Shown here piece by piece: positions 6,728-8,487 of a DNA stretch of 8,487 bases. Position 1 is the stretch's first letter; the number at the start of each line of letters is the position of its first letter. The DNA comes from an uncultured Bacillota bacterium (lineage in GTDB: Bacteria; Bacillota_I; Bacilli_A; RFN20; CAG-826), in contig CAMORJ010000062.1 in assembly GCA_946623775.1 (NCBI GenBank), positions 1-8,487 on the forward strand, read 5' to 3'. Below the pieces are notes generated by a model. It was given only the letters and a program-made list of their open reading frames with translations. It did no database searches and was not told where the DNA came from. The position numbers and the translations under genes were made by a program.

Positions 6728-7555
6728 TTACTTTTTGAGATCGTGAATCAGCTTGGACAATTCACCGAGATAACGGCCTTCGTAATTCTCGATGGCACCC
6801 TTGTCGCAAAGGGTTGCTAGCTTGGGGTCAATGGGGAGGTGCTCAATGGCCGGAAAACCGTATTTCCTTGCAATATCGTCATCATTTTTCCCAAATGGGT
6901 AGATTTTTTCGCCGCAATGGGGGCATTCGAGATAGGACATATTCATGACGACTCCGAGCACTGGGATATTCATCATGGCGGCCATCCTCACAGCTTTCTC
7001 GACGATGAGCGAGACGAGATCCTGAGGGGAGGTGACAATGACAATGCCGTCGATTGGCAAGCTCTGGAAAACGGTCAGGGGAACATCTCCGGTTCCTGGA
7101 GGCATATCGATATACATCTCATCAATGTCGCCATAGCAAACATCGCTCCAGAATTGCTTAATGAGACCGGAGAGGACTGGTCCGCGCCAAATCACGGGTT
7201 CGGCGGGATCGTTCGTCAGCAGATTCAAGGACATGGTTTCGATGCCCGAATCGGTCAAGACCGGGAAAATCTCGGTTTCACTGGCAGTCGCCATTTCGGT
7301 TAGCCCAAAAATCGTAGGGATGCTAGGGCCGGTGACGTCGGCGTCGAGCAACGCGACGGTTTTTCCATCGCGCCTTGCGTTTACGGCAAGCAAAGAGGTG
7401 GTCAGCGATTTGCCGACCCCGCCTTTCCCTGAGACGACGGCGATGACTTTCTTGACATTCGAATGAGCGTTTTGCGGCGCAAGGAAAGACTGCGGCTCAG
7501 CTCTTTCACCGCATTCTAAAGAACACCCAGCGCAATTATGGTCGCATTCTGGCAT
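6728..7555 (-). CDS. mrp: Mrp/Nbp35-type ATP-binding Fe-S cluster carrier
   Basis: This is a cytosolic P-loop ATPase of the Mrp/NBP35/ApbC family, dimeric scaffolds that bind and pass on iron-sulfur clusters. The 275-residue product starts with a Cys cluster, C4-x3-C8-x2-C11-x3-C15, as in Nbp35 and some anaerobe Mrp proteins. The deviant Walker A motif GKGGVGKS is at 43-50, DADVTGPSIP at 71-80, and a Switch-type DMPPGTGD follows. The bridging C-x-x-C pair (Cys211, Cys214 in CPHC) ligates the shared cluster at the dimer interface. ATG 7555 is chosen because GAGGAG precedes it by 7 bases and the Cys cluster follows directly; an in-frame ATG at 7591 lies inside the upstream gene. It is 4 bases from the stop of the CBS gene, so the two are cotranscribed. 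There is no N-terminal MIP18-like domain, unlike E. coli Mrp. Confidence 0.93.
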   Translation of the reverse strand: MPECDHNCAGCSLECGERAEPQSFLAPQNAHSNVKKVIAVVSGKGGVGKSLTTSLLAVNARRDGKTVALLDADVTGPSIPTIFGLTEMATASETEIFPVLTDSGIETMSLNLLTNDPAEPVIWRGPVLSGLIKQFWSDVCYGDIDEMYIDMPPGTGDVPLTVFQSLPIDGIVIVTSPQDLVSLIVEKAVRMAAMMNIPVLGVVMNMSYLECPHCGEKIYPFGKNDDDIARKYGFPAIEHLPIDPKLATLCDKGAIENYEGRYLGELSKLIHDLKK

Positions 7556-7559
7556 GGGA

Positions 7560-7973
7560 TTACTCCTCTCTATTGGATTGATTTTGCTCAACGAGCATGT
7601 AGATTACTTTTTTACGGGTGATGATTCCTTGGAATATTCCCGAACCATCAACAAGCGGAACGAAGTTCTGGTTGGCCAATAAATCAACCATCGAATCGAT
7701 GTCCGTGTCCAAAACACAAGGCAAAATCAGACGGTCGATGGGGACGTTTGACAAAGGCAAAGGCAAGGCCCTTTCATAAGAGCCCGTTGAGACGATGAAA
7801 TTCAAAAGGTCTTGCGCGGAAAGGGAATAAAGGTATCTGCCGGAATCCTTTTCCAAAACGGGGACCATTTGAAAATGCCCTTTTGTCATTTTCTTGACGG
7901 CCTCTTCGACGCTCATAGTCGAATAAAGGGAGATAACACGAGATTTTGCAGTGACTAATTCTTTTGGGATCAT
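7560..7973 (-). CDS. Two-CBS-domain protein, DarB/CbpB (YkuL)-like
   Basis: This 137-residue cytosolic protein consists of two CBS domains, which as a Bateman pair usually bind adenine nucleotides. The first covers roughly residues 15-65 (STMSVEEAVKKMTKGHFQMVPVLE) and the second 80-130 (LDTDIDSMVDLLANQNFVPLVDGSGIFQGIITRKKVI). The ending F-x-G-I-x-T-R-x-x-V resembles the Bacillota stand-alone CBS protein YkuL/DarB (CbpB), which binds c-di-AMP; the resemblance is by eye and ligand binding is not shown. I chose ATG 7973 although the frame is open to ATG 8219: the extra 82 residues would overlap the DJ-1-like gene, are low-complexity and basic, and lie upstream of the promoter. No Shine-Dalgarno precedes 7973. 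The promoter places the transcript start on this codon, suggesting leaderless translation. It is the first gene of an operon with mrp. Confidence 0.85.
   Translation of the reverse strand: MIPKELVTAKSRVISLYSTMSVEEAVKKMTKGHFQMVPVLEKDSGRYLYSLSAQDLLNFIVSTGSYERALPLPLSNVPIDRLILPCVLDTDIDSMVDLLANQNFVPLVDGSGIFQGIITRKKVIYMLVEQNQSNREE
7563..7568 (-). promoter_or_regulatory. Ribosome binding site that sets the mrp start
   Basis: On the minus strand GAGGAG ends 7 bases before ATG 7555 and lies within the last codons of the CBS gene. It selects 7555 over the in-frame ATG at 7591. Confidence 0.75.
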
Positions 7974-7979
7974 GGTGTT

Positions 7980-8007
7980 ATTATAAACGGATTTTTCGCT
8001 TTGACAA
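7980..8007 (-). promoter_or_regulatory. Near-consensus promoter of the CBS-mrp operon, leaderless
   Basis: On the minus strand TTGTCA (8002-8007, five of six) is followed after 16 bases by a perfect TATAAT (7980-7985). Six bases separate the -10 box from ATG 7973, so initiation at the usual distance would begin on the A of the start codon. The -35 box lies about 10 bases past the DJ-1-like gene's stop. Confidence 0.75.
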
Positions 8008-8016
8008 AGCATGCGC

Positions 8017-8487
8017 TCACGCGAGCCCTTGCGTGCCCTTGCGAACGGCAAGAACCGCTTCCTCGCCAAAGAGCTCTTCAAGGATTGCTTCGCCGAAGGG
8101 AATTGAGAAAGCCATCGACCTCGCGGTGATCTTGCCTTTCCTCTTTTCGACTTCGGCGCCGGTGTAATTCCCTTTGCCGCATTGGAAGCCTGGGAAGCAA
8201 GTGTAATTGCCACCTTCATAATATCCTTTTGCCGCTAATATAGAAGGTGCAGCGCAGATTGCATAAATGGGCAAATTTAATGAAATGAATTTGTCAATTA
8301 AAGCATTGACTCTCGAGTCATTTTTCAGGTTATCGACGCCAAGCTTCCCACCAGGAAGAATCATGAAAGAATATGATTCGGCTTCGATCTTTGAAATGTT
8401 GGCCATGCAGGGAACGGCTATATGGAAGTTGCTGTGCGCAATGCAATCCTCGTTGAGGGAAACGGTTGTGATCTCGATTCGCTTGCT
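8017..8487 (-). CDS. DJ-1/PfpI family protein (5' end outside window)
   Basis: This is a member of the DJ-1/PfpI (ThiJ, YajL) superfamily of flavodoxin-like proteins, variously reported as chaperones, glyoxalases or deglycases. The minus-strand frame is open from the window edge, giving 156 codons, so about 30 N-terminal residues, including the conserved Glu near residue 15-18, are missing. Visible elements are ITTVSLNED, then FMILPGGKLGVDNL, then the nucleophile elbow IYAICAAPSILA, whose Cys is residue 78 of the visible part. FQCGKGNY, ITARSMAFSIPFGEAILEELFG closes the fold, corresponding to the usual T-x-x-G-P-x-T-A-x-x-F region. An internal ATG at 8406 is not the real start, because family sequence continues upstream of it. 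It reads in the same direction as CBS-mrp, but that operon has its own promoter. The exact subfamily role cannot be decided. Confidence 0.9.
   Translation of the reverse strand, partial: SKRIEITTVSLNEDCIAHSNFHIAVPCMANISKIEAESYSFMILPGGKLGVDNLKNDSRVNALIDKFISLNLPIYAICAAPSILAAKGYYEGGNYTCFPGFQCGKGNYTGAEVEKRKGKITARSMAFSIPFGEAILEELFGEEAVLAVRKGTQGLA

Noticed and set aside
6839..7303. 154-residue open frame antisense to mrp
   Set aside because: It is entirely opposite the conserved Mrp coding sequence and shows no recognisable protein features.
7556..7591. Alternative mrp start at ATG 7591
   Set aside because: It has no ribosome site, overlaps the CBS gene's end, and adds 12 residues before the conserved Cys cluster, whereas 7555 has GAGGAG at good spacing.
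8023..8042. Tandem 10-base near repeat (GAGCCCTTGC, GTGCCCTTGC)
   Set aside because: Only two copies, inside the DJ-1-like coding sequence near its end, with no extension; likely chance.
7974..8219. N-terminal extension of the CBS gene to ATG 8219
   Set aside because: The added 82 residues are basic and low-complexity, overlap the DJ-1-like gene in another frame, and contain the operon's promoter.

Overview
The window is ordinary bacterial chromosome with compact, mostly operonic genes. It uses the standard code: serC and the DJ-1-like gene stop at TGA, while Trp is TGG. The base composition is fairly balanced. The set of families (a serC-serA pair with a short ACT-domain SerA, a YkuL/DarB-like CBS protein beside an Mrp ATPase with an N-terminal Cys cluster, and a DinF/NorM-type MATE pump) suggests an anaerobic Bacillota, perhaps an uncultured gut Bacilli or Erysipelotrichia relative. 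That placement is inference from gene style, not from a marker gene.

Layout. Positions 1-1285 (minus) hold an almost complete ArsB-type membrane transporter that runs off the left edge. A 113-base divergent spacer separates it from a plus-strand operon of serC, serA and a xylose-isomerase-like TIM-barrel gene. The junctions are tight: serC and serA overlap by 4 bases and serA is 2 bases from the third gene. Next is a MATE pump gene (family-consistent start 4506). Its 5' region holds a hairpin, a perfect extended -10 box and an 18-base inverted repeat covering the start codon. A gene of unknown function (5977-6723) follows, ending in a strong hairpin shared with a convergent minus-strand pair. 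That pair is a two-CBS-domain protein followed by an Mrp/Nbp35-type Fe-S carrier ATPase. At the right edge (minus) is a DJ-1/PfpI-family gene lacking its N-terminus.

How it fits together. SerA and SerC carry out the first two steps of serine synthesis from 3-phosphoglycerate. The phosphatase for the last step is not in the window, and its possible place in the operon is taken by a metal-dependent TIM-barrel protein of unknown substrate. The CBS protein and Mrp form a transcription unit with a near-consensus promoter whose predicted start falls on the A of the CBS start codon, so the mRNA should be leaderless. The MATE gene shows a similar arrangement.

I found no mobile element, CRISPR array, tRNA or rRNA. 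The most unusual structure is the set of mutually exclusive RNA pairings at 4428-4523. Nothing in the window clearly amounts to a wholly new multi-gene system.
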